In this document: in pieces, positions 4,929 to 5,017 of the stretch | How positions within the stretch are numbered: position 1 is the stretch's first letter | How the letters are laid out: every line of letters starts with the position of its first letter | Source of the DNA: DATCVA01 sp036567205 | GTDB lineage: Bacteria > Pseudomonadota > Gammaproteobacteria > Burkholderiales > Burkholderiaceae_B | NCBI GenBank assembly: GCA_036567205.1 | Contig: DATCVA010000197.1 | Span: 1 to 5,017 of the forward strand | Direction of reading: 5' to 3' | DNA length: 5,017 bases | Translations under genes and position numbers: made by a program | The notes under the pieces: model-generated | Told to the model about the DNA's origin: nothing | Databases searched by the model: none | Seen by the model: the letters and a program-made list of their open reading frames with translations, nothing else

Positions 4929-5017
4929 CTATTGTCCATACGACTGAGAGTCTAGCTGGCGATAGGCTTGTGTGAATCGCTCCTCATACAGGATAGCAAA
5001 TTGCTGCATCGCGGCCG
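4929..5017 (-). CDS. Probable C-terminal fragment of an unrecognised minus-strand gene
   Basis: Reading leftwards from the window edge, one minus-strand frame is open for 28 codons to TAG at 4929-4931 and ends ...QQFAILYEERFTQAYRQLDSQSYGQ (split here as the last residues of the frame). The other two minus frames close sooner. The peptide is rich in Tyr, Gln and charged residues, looks helical, and reads like a genuine protein end. It is too short to assign to a family. It would be convergent with the Nif3 gene. The 93 bp between the two stops (4836-4928) show no clear hairpin terminator and no other feature. A chance open frame remains possible. Confidence 0.4.
   Translation of the reverse strand, partial: AAMQQFAILYEERFTQAYRQLDSQSYGQ

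Overview
The window looks like a piece of a betaproteobacterial chromosome (Burkholderiales, most likely Alcaligenaceae). This is inferred from the gene order hisE - HIT - tatA - tatB - tatC, then a membrane-anchored HtrA/DegS-type protease facing a Nif3/YbgI gene, from close protein resemblance to known proteobacterial members, and from a GC content that looks mid-50s by eye. No transposase, integrase, CRISPR array, tRNA or rRNA is visible.

Layout. Positions 1-216 hold the 3' end of hisE (histidine biosynthesis). After a 137-bp gap with a possible promoter comes a forward cluster: a HIT-family nucleotide hydrolase (354-722), tatA (735-968), tatB (1041-1616) and tatC (1613-2413). Together the three tat genes encode the complete twin-arginine protein export machine. 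HIT and tatA are 12 bp apart. tatA and tatB are separated by 72 bp containing a terminator-like hairpin. tatB and tatC overlap by 4 bp. A convergent 444-bp gap (2414-2857) follows. It holds a nested inverted-repeat element of about 223 bp and a possible 50-codon minus-strand small gene that runs into the element's right arm. On the minus strand, 2858-4042 encodes a single-PDZ, membrane-anchored trypsin-like protease. Only 16 bp away and divergent is the Nif3/YbgI dinuclear-metal protein gene (4059-4835). The last 182 bp contain no obvious terminator and a probable C-terminal fragment of an unrecognised minus-strand gene.

How the genes fit together. TatA, TatB and TatC form the translocase that exports folded, often cofactor-bearing proteins. 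The protease acts on envelope proteins in the periplasm and is a natural companion of export and envelope quality control, though a functional link is only inferred from position. HisE, HIT and Nif3 are housekeeping neighbours.

The known genes are ordinary and intact. The parts worth a second look are the nested palindrome with its overlapping small ORF, the hairpin between tatA and tatB, and the very short divergent spacer. I do not see a convincing new multi-gene system here.
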